NCBI GenBank assembly: GCA_002402375.1
Contig: DHFT01000015.1
Location: forward strand, 1-31,696
Length of the DNA: 31,696 nucleotides
DNA from: Elusimicrobia bacterium UBA4817
Lineage (GTDB): Bacteria; Elusimicrobiota; UBA8919
Reading direction: 5' to 3'
Shown here: in pieces, positions 1 to 7,049 of the stretch
Layout: each line of letters opens with the position of its first letter
Position numbering within the stretch: the stretch's first letter is position 1
Made by a program: the position numbers and the translations under genes
Notes under the pieces: generated by a model
Database searches by the model: none
What the model saw: the letters and a program-made list of their open reading frames with translations, nothing else
What the model was told of the DNA's origin: nothing

Positions 1-52
1 CGAAGAGTTTTTCAGTGAACCCTAATTTAGGATAAATTTAATGATTGTGTAG

Positions 53-150
53 GGCTGGCTCGTAATTGGATATAACCGCTGTTATATGACCCGAAAGGCT
101 GAAATTTAGTGCAACGTTCCGAAGGAAAATTTCAGAGTTACGAACCAGCC
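53..150. repeat. Three-way-junction-like inverted repeat downstream of rubredoxin
   Basis: Outer arms 53-66 and 137-150 are complementary at 12 of 14 positions. They enclose two further hairpins. The first is 70-87, with a 7-bp stem (ATATAAC/GTTATAT) and loop CGCT. The second is 99-135, with a perfect 9-bp stem (CTGAAATTT/AAATTTCAG) that itself contains TTCC-GAA-GGAA. It begins 6 nt after the rubredoxin stop codon on the minus strand. There is no T-tract, so it is not a standard terminator. It could be a structured RNA, a 3' stabilising element or a MITE-like repeat. I see nothing else in 1-156. Confidence 0.6.
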
Positions 151-156
151 TATTCT

Positions 157-321
157 TTATTTAGTCAACGCTTTAAATTTGTCCTTTGTGGCTTTGCAAA
201 CAGGGCATACCCAGTCGGCCGGCAGGTCTTCAAAGGATGTACCGGGTTTTATACCGGAACTTGAGTCTCCCTTAGCAGGGTCATATACATGACCGCAGAC
301 GCTACATTTATATTTCTTCAT
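157..321 (-). CDS. Rubredoxin
   Basis: A 54-residue small iron protein that carries one electron in the cytoplasm, typically to oxygen- or peroxide-detoxifying enzymes in anaerobes. Two CxxC knuckles are visible: CSVCGHVYD near the N-terminus and CPVCKA near the C-terminus. Together they ligate a single Fe(SCys)4 centre. The intervening PGTSFEDLPADWVCPVC segment is the family signature, and the length matches classic rubredoxins. I use the internal ATG at 321 because AGAGGTG sits 6 nt upstream; a longer reading to 351 would place the ribosome site inside the gene. A promoter-like pair lies just upstream (341-370). The partner redox enzyme is not in the window. Confidence 0.96.
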   Translation of the reverse strand: MKKYKCSVCGHVYDPAKGDSSSGIKPGTSFEDLPADWVCPVCKATKDKFKALTK

Positions 322-340
322 ACTATTCACCTCTTTTAGA

Positions 341-370
341 GTTATACACAATTTCTTGCCTTCTTGTCAA
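341..370 (-). promoter_or_regulatory. Sigma70-type promoter of rubredoxin
   Basis: On the minus strand TTGACA (370-365) and TATAAC (346-341) are separated by 18 nt. The predicted start is near 334, at the first base of the Shine-Dalgarno sequence, giving a leader of roughly 13 nt. Confidence 0.65.
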
Positions 371-437
371 GTACTTTTTTTATTTTTTGAGATACAGTAT
401 TGACCGTAGGTAAATTGGAACATTTGTTCCATTTTTT

Positions 438-2486
438 TTACTTAAAAAGTTTTGCGGAGTTTATAAAGACGATAAAATCCGGAAGAACATGGGCAATTGC
501 TGCGGTCATAGGACTTAAAATTCCTGTTGCGGCAAGACCCATTCCTATAATATTAAAAGCCATTCCCAACGTAATATTCTGTTTAATGGTTCTAAAAGTT
601 CTTTTGCCGAGTATTATTGCTTCAGGAATTTTTGAGAGGTCATCACCCATAAGAGCAATATTTGCACTTTCAATTGCGACATCGGTTCCGGCGGTGCCCA
701 TTGCAATACCTACATCCGCTTGTGTTAAAGCCGGCGCATCATTGATGCCGTCACCCACCATCACGATTTTGTCATTTTTATTTAAGAGTTTTTTTATCTG
801 TTCAACCTTTTCGTCGGGCAGCATCTCGGCATAAACCTCGTCAACACCCAAAAGTTCCCCTATCGCTCTTCCGGTCCTGTCGTTGTCTCCGGTAAGCATA
901 ATAATTTTTTTAATACCGGCGACCCGCAGGGCAAACAATGATTCGCGGGCATTTTTTCTGAGCACATCCGAAACGGTAATAACGCCGCAGACATCTCCGT
1001 CGTGGGCGGTAATAAGCGGCGTCTTCCCGTCATGCTCCAATTTTTCCATATACTCGTTTATTTCCGACGGTAATTTTATATTTTCATCCGCCATTAACTC
1101 ACGGCTGCCCAGAACAATTTTTCTGCCGGAACAGGTCGCCGTAATTCCTTTTCCTTTAATAACTCTGAAATCTTCCGGGTCCGGCACGGCAATTTTTAAT
1201 TCTTCGGCTTTTTTTAATATCGCTCCTGACAGGGGATGACCTGAAAATTTTTCGGCAACCGCCGCACATTCAATAATTTCATTCTCAGTATGCTCATCAA
1301 ATTTTTTTATTTCAACAACATGAGGCACGCCTTCGGTAAGCGTACCGGTTTTATCAAAAACGACCGTTTTCGCCTTGCTTAAATTTTCCAGATATACACC
1401 GCCCTTGATGAGAATTCCATGACGGGACGCCTTACCGATAGCCGCAATAAATGCAAGAGGTGTGGCGAGGGCAACGGCACAGGGACAGGCAACGACAAGA
1501 ACGGTAACGGCAATCTTAAAATCTCTTGTCAGCAAAAATGTAACAACAACTATCAATAAAACAACCGGAGTGAAATAATTAGTGAATACATCCGCTATTT
1601 TCTGCACGGGTGCTTTTGACAATTCTGCCTCTTCAATCAATTTTATAATTTTTCCGTAGGTGGAATCAACGCCGACTTTTTCCGTATTAATTTGTAAAAA
1701 ACCTGAATCCAAAATAGTGCCAGCAAATACGGTGTCTCCGGTATTTTTTTCCACCGGAATGCTTTCGCCGGTGATTGTTGACTGGTTGACGGATGCGTTC
1801 CCTTTCACGACTTTTCCGTCAACAGGAATATTTTCACCGGCTTTAACCATTACGATATCGCCGGGTTTGACATTTTCAACATCTGTCTCAATTTCTTTTC
1901 CTTCAACAAGAACTTTCGCAGTTTTCGGTGCGGCTTTTATTAGCGAGTGGATTGCTGATTTGGATTTTGCCGTCGTATAGTCCTCAATAAGCCGTGCTAA
2001 AAGAACAAGAAATCCTATAACTGTCCCGGCAAGATATTCCTTTATGAGAAGCGTCCCTAAAATTCCAAGCCCCATGAATGCGTCTGCATCAATAAACCTG
2101 TTTTTGATACTTGTATAAATCGCTCTGAAAAAAGGTAGTCCGCACCACAAAGCGGTTGCAAGAAAAATATAATTTCCTTTATGGGTGAAATGGAACAAAT
2201 GTCCCGCAATGACCAAAACACCGACGGCAACAATCCGCAAAATATCATAAGTATGATTTTCTTCGTGTTCCGCTTTTTCTTTTTTTAAACCGTATCCGAG
2301 CTCGCGAACTTTTTTTTCCACTTCCGGCATAACTGACTCGGTTTCATAGACGACAAACAATGTCCCGTTCGCAAAACTGACACTTGCATCATTGATACCT
2401 TCTATTTTTTTAACGCCTTTTTCTATATTAAGTGCGCAGGAAGCACAATGCATCCCCTCAACATAATATTTTTCTTTTTTCGGCAT
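438..2486 (-). CDS. Heavy-metal P1B-type ATPase (Cu/Zn/Cd class)
   Basis: A 682-aa inner-membrane pump that exports a soft metal ion at the cost of ATP. In order: an N-terminal HMA domain with GMHCASC at 11-17, paired membrane helices at about 80-170, the actuator motif TGES at 239-242, the transmembrane metal site CPC at 335-337, the phosphorylated aspartate in DKTGTLT at 378, the SGHPL nucleotide-site motif at 415-419, GDGINDAP at 578 and two terminal helices. All catalytic residues are present. The last helix (HVLPDFIVFINSAKL) matches neither the usual Cu+ signature nor the Zn/Cd one that I know, so the metal is undetermined. No Shine-Dalgarno precedes the ATG, but a promoter places the transcript start on it. 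It may be the last gene of its own transcript. Confidence 0.93.
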   Translation of the reverse strand: MPKKEKYYVEGMHCASCALNIEKGVKKIEGINDASVSFANGTLFVVYETESVMPEVEKKVRELGYGLKKEKAEHEENHTYDILRIVAVGVLVIAGHLFHFTHKGNYIFLATALWCGLPFFRAIYTSIKNRFIDADAFMGLGILGTLLIKEYLAGTVIGFLVLLARLIEDYTTAKSKSAIHSLIKAAPKTAKVLVEGKEIETDVENVKPGDIVMVKAGENIPVDGKVVKGNASVNQSTITGESIPVEKNTGDTVFAGTILDSGFLQINTEKVGVDSTYGKIIKLIEEAELSKAPVQKIADVFTNYFTPVVLLIVVVTFLLTRDFKIAVTVLVVACPCAVALATPLAFIAAIGKASRHGILIKGGVYLENLSKAKTVVFDKTGTLTEGVPHVVEIKKFDEHTENEIIECAAVAEKFSGHPLSGAILKKAEELKIAVPDPEDFRVIKGKGITATCSGRKIVLGSRELMADENIKLPSEINEYMEKLEHDGKTPLITAHDGDVCGVITVSDVLRKNARESLFALRVAGIKKIIMLTGDNDRTGRAIGELLGVDEVYAEMLPDEKVEQIKKLLNKNDKIVMVGDGINDAPALTQADVGIAMGTAGTDVAIESANIALMGDDLSKIPEAIILGKRTFRTIKQNITLGMAFNIIGMGLAATGILSPMTAAIAHVLPDFIVFINSAKLFK

Positions 2487-2492
2487 AATTTT

Positions 2493-2520
2493 ATTTTACC
2501 AAAATTTCTGAAAAGTGCAA
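2493..2520 (-). promoter_or_regulatory. Promoter of the metal ATPase, apparently leaderless
   Basis: TTGCAC (2520-2515) and TAAAAT (2498-2493) are 16 nt apart on the minus strand. Seven bases beyond the -10 box is position 2486, the A of the start codon. No Shine-Dalgarno is present. Both boxes deviate from consensus. Confidence 0.45.
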
Positions 2521-2535
2521 TAAAAAAATGTAAAT

Positions 2536-2570
2536 AAAAAAGCGGCCTGTTTTTAACAAGCCGCTTTTTT
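2536..2570 (-). terminator. Intrinsic terminator, T-tracts on both strands
   Basis: Arms 2536-2551 and 2555-2570 pair over 16 bp with one mismatch and a 3-nt loop; the GC core is AGCGGC/GCCGCT. Flanking A and T runs make it bidirectional. It lies after the FN3 protein gene and before the ATPase promoter, so it should end the upstream transcript. Confidence 0.85.
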
Positions 2571-2601
2571 GTAACTTAACCGGTAATAGTTTAGTTTCTA
2601 T

Positions 2602-2672
2602 TGTCATGTTGAGCGGAGCGAAACATCTCGCTTTTTAACACCGAGATTCTTCGGCTTCGCCTCAGAATGACA
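2602..2672. repeat. REP-like imperfect inverted repeat
   Basis: The segment starts TGTCATG and ends with the complement of TGTCATTCTGAGG. The arms also share GAAGAATCTCG/GAAACATCTCG and contain the AGCGGAGCGAA / GGCGAAGCCGAA cores. This type of TGTCATTCTGAG...AATCTC palindrome recurs in many uncultivated bacterial genomes. Sited between the FN3 gene stop and its terminator. Confidence 0.7.
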
Positions 2673-2694
2673 TTGTTGGACAGCCACCTATCCG

Positions 2695-4890
2695 TTACGG
2701 AGTGAAAAACATTCCGTAGATATCGCCGTTACTGAAAACCCAAGAACCATCGGTATTAGCTCGTAAGACAGATAAGAAATATTTACTCCCTCCAAAAAAC
2801 GGCCATGCCATAATGTAATTTTCAGAGCCCTTTTTTGTCAATAGCGTAATCTCGTTGCCGAGTTTGTTTCCGTTCGTATCAAAGAATCTTGCCCGTGCCG
2901 TCACATTTTCGGTTCCATATCCATCCACCCAGGTAACAAGATATTTTGTTCCGTCAAAACAGGGTATGGGCAAGAATTGGCTTAACGGCCGGTCGCTGAT
3001 GGTAAATGCAGGAGATACATTTCCGTTATTATCCATAAACCGACCATAACATTTCCAAATCGTGGATGAACTATAAACCTCTATTGCATCATGGTATGCT
3101 ACAAAACATTTGTTATTCACATTATCAAATGCGATAAAAGAAGGGTTGTCGGATGCATAATCGCTGCTATCAATAAGAATCTCATAACCCAAACTGCCGT
3201 CTGTGTTAATAAAACGTGCATAAACATCCGCCGAATTATAATTATTGGTGCCAGGATTCAAAGCATGTCGCCTGCCGTCCGACCATGTAGCAAGATATTT
3301 ACTGCCGGTATATCTTAATTCTGTTTGTCCTTGAGTATACGGTGCTGTGGCAATGGCAATTTCCGAGCCGATAAGCGAACCATCCGGTGCTATCATCCTG
3401 CCATAAATATCCCGGTTATCCCCGGTGTTTCTGAAATCACTCCAGGTAATTAAATAATTCGTTCCGTCAGAAGCAATCGCCGGACGACCTGCGGAAGGAG
3501 CGGTACTGATAAGAACCGGCGAACTTTTTACACCGGCAGGAGTGATAAATATTCCGTAAAGATTGCCGTAATTAGTGCCGACTGTCGGCCAATTGCAGGT
3601 TTCGGTACTTCTGAAAACCATCAGGTATTTATTACTTGTGCTTCCATAAGCAATACTTGCAACATCAATGCCGCCACCGTGTGTAGAACCTAAAACATCA
3701 AAAGAAAGCAGGGTACCCGCAGAACCCGAACCGAGAACAAATGTCGCTTCTAAGTTATACGGAGCATTAGTTGAATCCCTTATGCCATAAGCCATAAGAT
3801 AGTTTGTTCCGTCAAAAGCCGTGGCAGGAACGCCGTCAAATTTTCCTGTTGCTGTAATCGCAAACTCTGTAAGCGTTGCGCATGAAACTGCTGTTGTTTT
3901 TGCGGATTTTTTACCCGCCCAGTCATATGCTTCAATTGTATAACCGTATTGAATGCCGCCTGGCACGCCGGCCGGCAGCCCGACATCAAGATATGTCGTG
4001 TAAGAGACATTCGCTATTTTCACGCCGTCACGGTAAATCGCATAACCGGCAATGTCCGTTCCGGGTGAAGCGGTCCAACTCAGTTTTATTGATGTGCCGC
4101 TTATTCCTGTTGCCGCAACATTCGTCGGCGCATCAGGTGCTGTTATATCATTCGCCGTCGGAGCCACAGTTGAAATAACTATACCCGTTGTCGTATCTTT
4201 GATAACCGAATAACTGTAATCGCTGCCGAAAGTTATCTGCGTCTGTTCTAGCGCCTTATCAAACCCCGAACTATTTGCATCAAACGGAGTTGTGAACATA
4301 TCATAACTGAGCGGGTCTATGCCGTTACGCTCTAATACTGAACTGACAACTGTCGCCACTACCGACTTGATTGTGTCTATTGTTTCTTTAGCAGGTAGTG
4401 TGCCAAGTGAAACAAAATTGTTGTCAAAGGCATCTTTCACATCAGAAACATTTTTTGTTGACTTAAAATATGTTCTGACAACCATATCTGTAAACGGATG
4501 GATGTTGCAGGTGCCTGACGCATTCGCTACACTGAAATATGTCGCTGTGCCGTCGGTAACTTTTAACAATACCGGGAGTGACATGCTTGTAATGTCAACT
4601 GTAAACTTTCCGGTTGCATCAGTCGTGCCGGTTGCGGTATAGCCCTCAGTGCTTTTTGCCACTACCGCTTTTGATGCAATTGCCGCTCCTTTTGCCGCAG
4701 TGCCTGAAAGCGTTTGCAATGTCTGCGTCGCCGGCGGCTGAACCGTCGTTTCCGCCTTTTTCTCTCTGACTTTCTTGTCCAGTTCTTTTACCTTTTCCTT
4801 TACCGCACCGGTCATTCCGAGCCGCAAACCCGCGGCGCAAAGGAACGCCGACATTCCGACAATTAAACCGAGCAAAAGTATTTTTTTCAT
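2695..4890 (-). CDS. Secreted protein with a fibronectin type III domain and repeated WSD-type motifs
   Basis: About 731 aa and exported: MKKILLLGLIVGMSAFLCAAG is a typical signal peptide. A short lysine/glutamate-rich helix follows, then a carboxypeptidase-regulatory-like beta domain (roughly 60-125) with GKFTVDIT. An FN3 domain runs at about 255-340 (PTNVAATG...LSWTAS...YAIYRDG). The C-terminal half repeats a unit of the form DGTNYLITWSD...DIYGRMIAPDGS about five times, probably propeller blades. The ATG at 4890 is chosen over 4914 because it heads the signal peptide and follows AAGGGGGC. It begins 4 nt after the stop of the beta-barrel gene, so the two are co-transcribed. A surface or adhesion role is inference; no catalytic motif is visible. 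Confidence 0.85.
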   Translation of the reverse strand: MKKILLLGLIVGMSAFLCAAGLRLGMTGAVKEKVKELDKKVREKKAETTVQPPATQTLQTLSGTAAKGAAIASKAVVAKSTEGYTATGTTDATGKFTVDITSMSLPVLLKVTDGTATYFSVANASGTCNIHPFTDMVVRTYFKSTKNVSDVKDAFDNNFVSLGTLPAKETIDTIKSVVATVVSSVLERNGIDPLSYDMFTTPFDANSSGFDKALEQTQITFGSDYSYSVIKDTTTGIVISTVAPTANDITAPDAPTNVAATGISGTSIKLSWTASPGTDIAGYAIYRDGVKIANVSYTTYLDVGLPAGVPGGIQYGYTIEAYDWAGKKSAKTTAVSCATLTEFAITATGKFDGVPATAFDGTNYLMAYGIRDSTNAPYNLEATFVLGSGSAGTLLSFDVLGSTHGGGIDVASIAYGSTSNKYLMVFRSTETCNWPTVGTNYGNLYGIFITPAGVKSSPVLISTAPSAGRPAIASDGTNYLITWSDFRNTGDNRDIYGRMIAPDGSLIGSEIAIATAPYTQGQTELRYTGSKYLATWSDGRRHALNPGTNNYNSADVYARFINTDGSLGYEILIDSSDYASDNPSFIAFDNVNNKCFVAYHDAIEVYSSSTIWKCYGRFMDNNGNVSPAFTISDRPLSQFLPIPCFDGTKYLVTWVDGYGTENVTARARFFDTNGNKLGNEITLLTKKGSENYIMAWPFFGGSKYFLSVLRANTDGSWVFSNGDIYGMFFTP

Positions 4891-4894
4891 ATAT

Positions 4895-5362
4895 TTATTT
4901 GCCCCCTTTTCCAAAATAATAGTTTATCCCGAAATTAACCACATATTCCAGACCGTCAACCGACTCGGAAGTATCTTTCGTATCTTTAAGCGAAATATAT
5001 GCGGGACCTAAATCCAACTGAACCGAAAAACCCTTCGCAAAAAAATACTCGCTTCCGACAAAGAGTTCTCCAGCAATTCCGTTGCCCTCGCTTTCATCTC
5101 CCTTAAATGTAACAAAATCGCCTTCCAAACCGGCGAACAAAAGATATTTCGCTGCGGGTGAAAAATAATAATAGCCACGCAATCCGCCGACGAAAATATC
5201 TTTCTCAATCTGCCCTTTTCCTTCAAGAGATATTTTATCGGATAAAAAATATCTCACCCCAAGACCGGGAAAATTAAGTCCTACGGCGATGTCTTTTTTG
5301 GCGACTTCGCCGGACAACAATGTGCTAAAAAGTAACAGAACAACCGTCATCTTTTTAACCAT
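4895..5362 (-). CDS. Small outer-membrane beta-barrel-like protein
   Basis: 155 aa with an N-terminal signal sequence (MVKKMTVVLLLFSTLLSG). The rest alternates amphipathic strands ending in aromatic residues (GLRGYYYF, LFVGSEYFFA, VNFGINYYF), the pattern of an OmpA- or OmpW-like 8-strand barrel. The penultimate strand ends in aromatic residues as BAM substrates do, followed by GKGGK. A strong GAGGAGGTGG ribosome site precedes the ATG. Just before it is a small hairpin, GCGAA/TTCGC. It implies an outer membrane. No specific family is recognised, and ligand and role are unknown. It is the first gene of a pair with the FN3 protein. Confidence 0.75.
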   Translation of the reverse strand: MVKKMTVVLLLFSTLLSGEVAKKDIAVGLNFPGLGVRYFLSDKISLEGKGQIEKDIFVGGLRGYYYFSPAAKYLLFAGLEGDFVTFKGDESEGNGIAGELFVGSEYFFAKGFSVQLDLGPAYISLKDTKDTSESVDGLEYVVNFGINYYFGKGGK

Positions 5363-5400
5363 ACCGCCACCTCCTCGCGAACATAAATTCGCATTTTAAG

Positions 5401-5428
5401 AAAATAAAAAAGCAGACATAATGTCTGC
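5401..5428 (-). terminator. Intrinsic terminator of the tiny-membrane-protein operon
   Basis: Perfect 8-bp stem GCAGACAT/ATGTCTGC (5412-5428) followed on the minus strand by a T-rich tract (TTTTTTATTTT, 5411-5401). Confidence 0.8.
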
Positions 5429-5463
5429 CATTATAATTGAACTATTGAATATATAAACGCTTT

Positions 5464-5556
5464 TTAAATTTTGTCCGTAACTGCCCCCCCCCCGAAAATT
5501 TTACCGGCGGAGATATTAACAATTTTATTTTCTAATCTAAAAATTTTACCATTCAT
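5464..5556 (-). CDS. Possible 30-codon ORF crossing a G10 tract
   Basis: It opens 7 nt after the stop of the 36-aa membrane gene. It reads MNGKIFRLENK, then a Gly-Gly-Gly encoded by ten consecutive G (5484-5493 on the minus strand), and stops before the terminator. There is no Shine-Dalgarno. The position inside the operon is its only support; it may simply be 3' untranslated sequence. Confidence 0.2.
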   Translation of the reverse strand: MNGKIFRLENKIVNISAGKIFGGGAVTDKI

Positions 5557-5563
5557 TTTTTTT

Positions 5564-5674
5564 TCAACGACTTGCTTTCGGATGTTTTTCCCGATAATCC
5601 TGATGAATAACAATTATAAGTGTAACTACTATAAATAAAATTACTCCGAACCCTGCAATATAAAAATTGTCCAT
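5564..5674 (-). CDS. 36-aa single-span membrane protein
   Basis: A small ORF encoding MDNFYIAGFGVILFIVV, more hydrophobic residues, then a basic tail (HQDYREKHPKASR). It therefore has one membrane helix with a charged C-terminus. Support is unusually good for so short a gene: its ATG directly abuts the TAA of the upstream small membrane gene, and its GGAGGTG ribosome site is formed by that gene's last codons (Gly-Gly-Glu). This implies translational coupling. It lies between a promoter (5880-5908) and a terminator (5401-5428). I do not recognise the family. A subunit or regulator role beside its neighbour is a guess. Confidence 0.7.
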   Translation of the reverse strand: MDNFYIAGFGVILFIVVTLIIVIHQDYREKHPKASR

Positions 5675-5869
5675 TTATTCACCTCCGCGGTCTACAAACA
5701 CCGAATATACAAAACATATTGTTGAAATAATTAAACCAAATATAAATTTGTTTTTAGAAAAATTGGCAGGTGACACCCATTGCCCAAGCACAATAATTGC
5801 CAAAAATAGTTTCCCGATGTCCGCAACAATTTTTCCCAAGTTTTCTCTCTGTTTTTTTGTAAGTTTCAT
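5675..5869 (-). CDS. Small membrane protein (DUF6722-like)
   Basis: 64 aa from the ATG at 5869. An amphipathic basic N-terminus (MKLTKKQRENLGKIVADIGK) leads into two hydrophobic stretches (LFLAIIVLGQW and FIFGLIISTICFVYSVF). It resembles the small two-helix proteins grouped as DUF6722, from memory of the pattern and not from a search. The reading frame is open to 5908, but that extension overlaps a near-consensus promoter, so the shorter start is preferred. No Shine-Dalgarno precedes it, and the predicted transcript begins 4 nt before the ATG. Its last three codons provide the ribosome site of the next gene. Confidence 0.75.
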   Translation of the reverse strand: MKLTKKQRENLGKIVADIGKLFLAIIVLGQWVSPANFSKNKFIFGLIISTICFVYSVFVDRGGE

Positions 5870-5879
5870 TCGCGATTTA

Positions 5880-5908
5880 AGTATAACAAAAAACATTTTT
5901 TTTGTCAA
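5880..5908 (-). promoter_or_regulatory. Near-consensus promoter with a very short leader
   Basis: TTGACA (5908-5903), a 17-nt spacer and TATACT (5885-5880) on the minus strand. The predicted start is near 5873, four bases before the ATG at 5869. There is no room for a Shine-Dalgarno. Confidence 0.8.
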
Positions 5909-5933
5909 GTAAAAAATGCCGATGTGTAAAAAA

Positions 5934-7049
5934 TCACAATGTGCTTTCGTAAATCCGGTATTTTTTGTAAAGGACGCCGCCCATCGCTTCTATGCCTTTG
6001 TTGATTAAATCGTTGTCTTCAAGCGTCCACGAAAGTTCCCCGGCATCGTAGCCCGCATTCTTGGTTGATATAAAAATCTCGTGATACAAAACCGCCTCGA
6101 GTCCTTTGTTCCTGAACTCTTTCTTGACGCCGAGAGCCATAAGCCGCGTGAGTTTTATTTTTCTTTTCCAGTAGAAAAATTTGATAATTCCGGGAAGATT
6201 CATTCGGCCGCCAAGTTTTTTTAGAACGAAATTATAGTCGGGAACGGAAAGCGTCGCTGCAACCGGCTCGCCTTTTATTTCAAGAAAATGGCAGATTCGC
6301 GGGTCAAGAAGCGGTTTCAGACCCTTCGCCATATAATCAATTTCCTCGTCGGTCATCGGCACGAAACCCCAGTTCTTCTCCCACGCGGAATTATAAATTT
6401 CTTTGAAATAGCCGACATCCCGCTTAAAATTTTTCAAATCAAAATTCCTGAATCGGACACCCTCTCTTTTTTTCACACGCTCAACGATTTTTGCGATTCT
6501 TTCCGGAGCAGCACCGGCAGTTGATCTCAGAAATGCATAAAGGTCTTTCGCTTTTTTGAAACCGGATTTTTCAATTAAATCAATATAATACGGCGGATTA
6601 TATGTCATCATAATTACCGGCAAAGAGTCAAAACCGTCAATCAAAAGTCCGTATTCGTCGTTTGCGGAAGGATTCGCCGGACCTTTTATTATTTCCATCC
6701 CTTCGGATTTCAGAAATTTTCCCGCCTCATCTAAAAGTGATTTTGCAACGGCTACATCGTTTATGCAGTCAAAAAATCCGAAGAAACCGCATTTTTCGTT
6801 ATGAACTTTTATGTGATTTTTGTCAATTATTGCGGCGCATCTGCCGACGATTTTGTCATTATCCTGCGCCAGAAATATTTTTATTTTTGCGTGTTTCCAG
6901 AAAGGGTTTTTATTAGAGAATAGTTTTTTTGTTTCCGATATTAACGGCGGAACCCAGAACTTTTCGTAAGGCGTGTTTTTGTAAAGTTGAAAAGGAAATT
7001 TTACAAACTCATCAAGTTTTTCGGGCGGGTTATAACTTTTTATCTCCAT
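5934..7049 (-). CDS. YghO/GNAT-like N-acyltransferase, candidate ceramide synthase
   Basis: 371 aa, soluble. The N-terminal half carries the hallmarks of the YghO-type acyltransferase family: WVPPL, KNPFWKHA, FLAQDNDKIVGR, GFFGFFD, GPANPSANDEYGLLIDGFD and the MMTYNPPYY run. The C-terminal half is a GNAT-like fold with KNKGLEAVLYHE as the likely acyl-CoA loop. Its start overlaps the serine palmitoyltransferase stop by 10 nt, so the two are made together. In Caulobacter a GNAT-superfamily acyltransferase acts as the bacterial ceramide synthase on the SPT pathway. By context this protein may N-acylate the sphingoid base. The family call is firm; the substrate is inference. The alternative is an uncharacterised N-acetyltransferase. 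Confidence 0.8.
   Translation of the reverse strand: MEIKSYNPPEKLDEFVKFPFQLYKNTPYEKFWVPPLISETKKLFSNKNPFWKHAKIKIFLAQDNDKIVGRCAAIIDKNHIKVHNEKCGFFGFFDCINDVAVAKSLLDEAGKFLKSEGMEIIKGPANPSANDEYGLLIDGFDSLPVIMMTYNPPYYIDLIEKSGFKKAKDLYAFLRSTAGAAPERIAKIVERVKKREGVRFRNFDLKNFKRDVGYFKEIYNSAWEKNWGFVPMTDEEIDYMAKGLKPLLDPRICHFLEIKGEPVAATLSVPDYNFVLKKLGGRMNLPGIIKFFYWKRKIKLTRLMALGVKKEFRNKGLEAVLYHEIFISTKNAGYDAGELSWTLEDNDLINKGIEAMGGVLYKKYRIYESTL

Noticed and set aside
53..150. Retron or group II intron RNA
   Set aside because: No reverse transcriptase gene in the window and no diagnostic intron domain V.
417..430. GGAACA/TGTTCC palindrome followed by T8 on the plus strand, read as a terminator or metal operator
   Set aside because: There is no plus-strand gene to terminate, on the minus strand it has no T-tract, and it lies 8 nt after the ATPase stop, away from any promoter.
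4319..4642. Long plus-strand reading frames across the FN3, ATPase, leu and rplA genes
   Set aside because: They mirror minus-strand genes, have no ribosome site or family pattern and are low-complexity translations.
5430..5435. TATAAT-like box as promoter of the beta-barrel gene
   Set aside because: No acceptable -35 box at 16-18 nt, and the start would fall inside the terminator hairpin.
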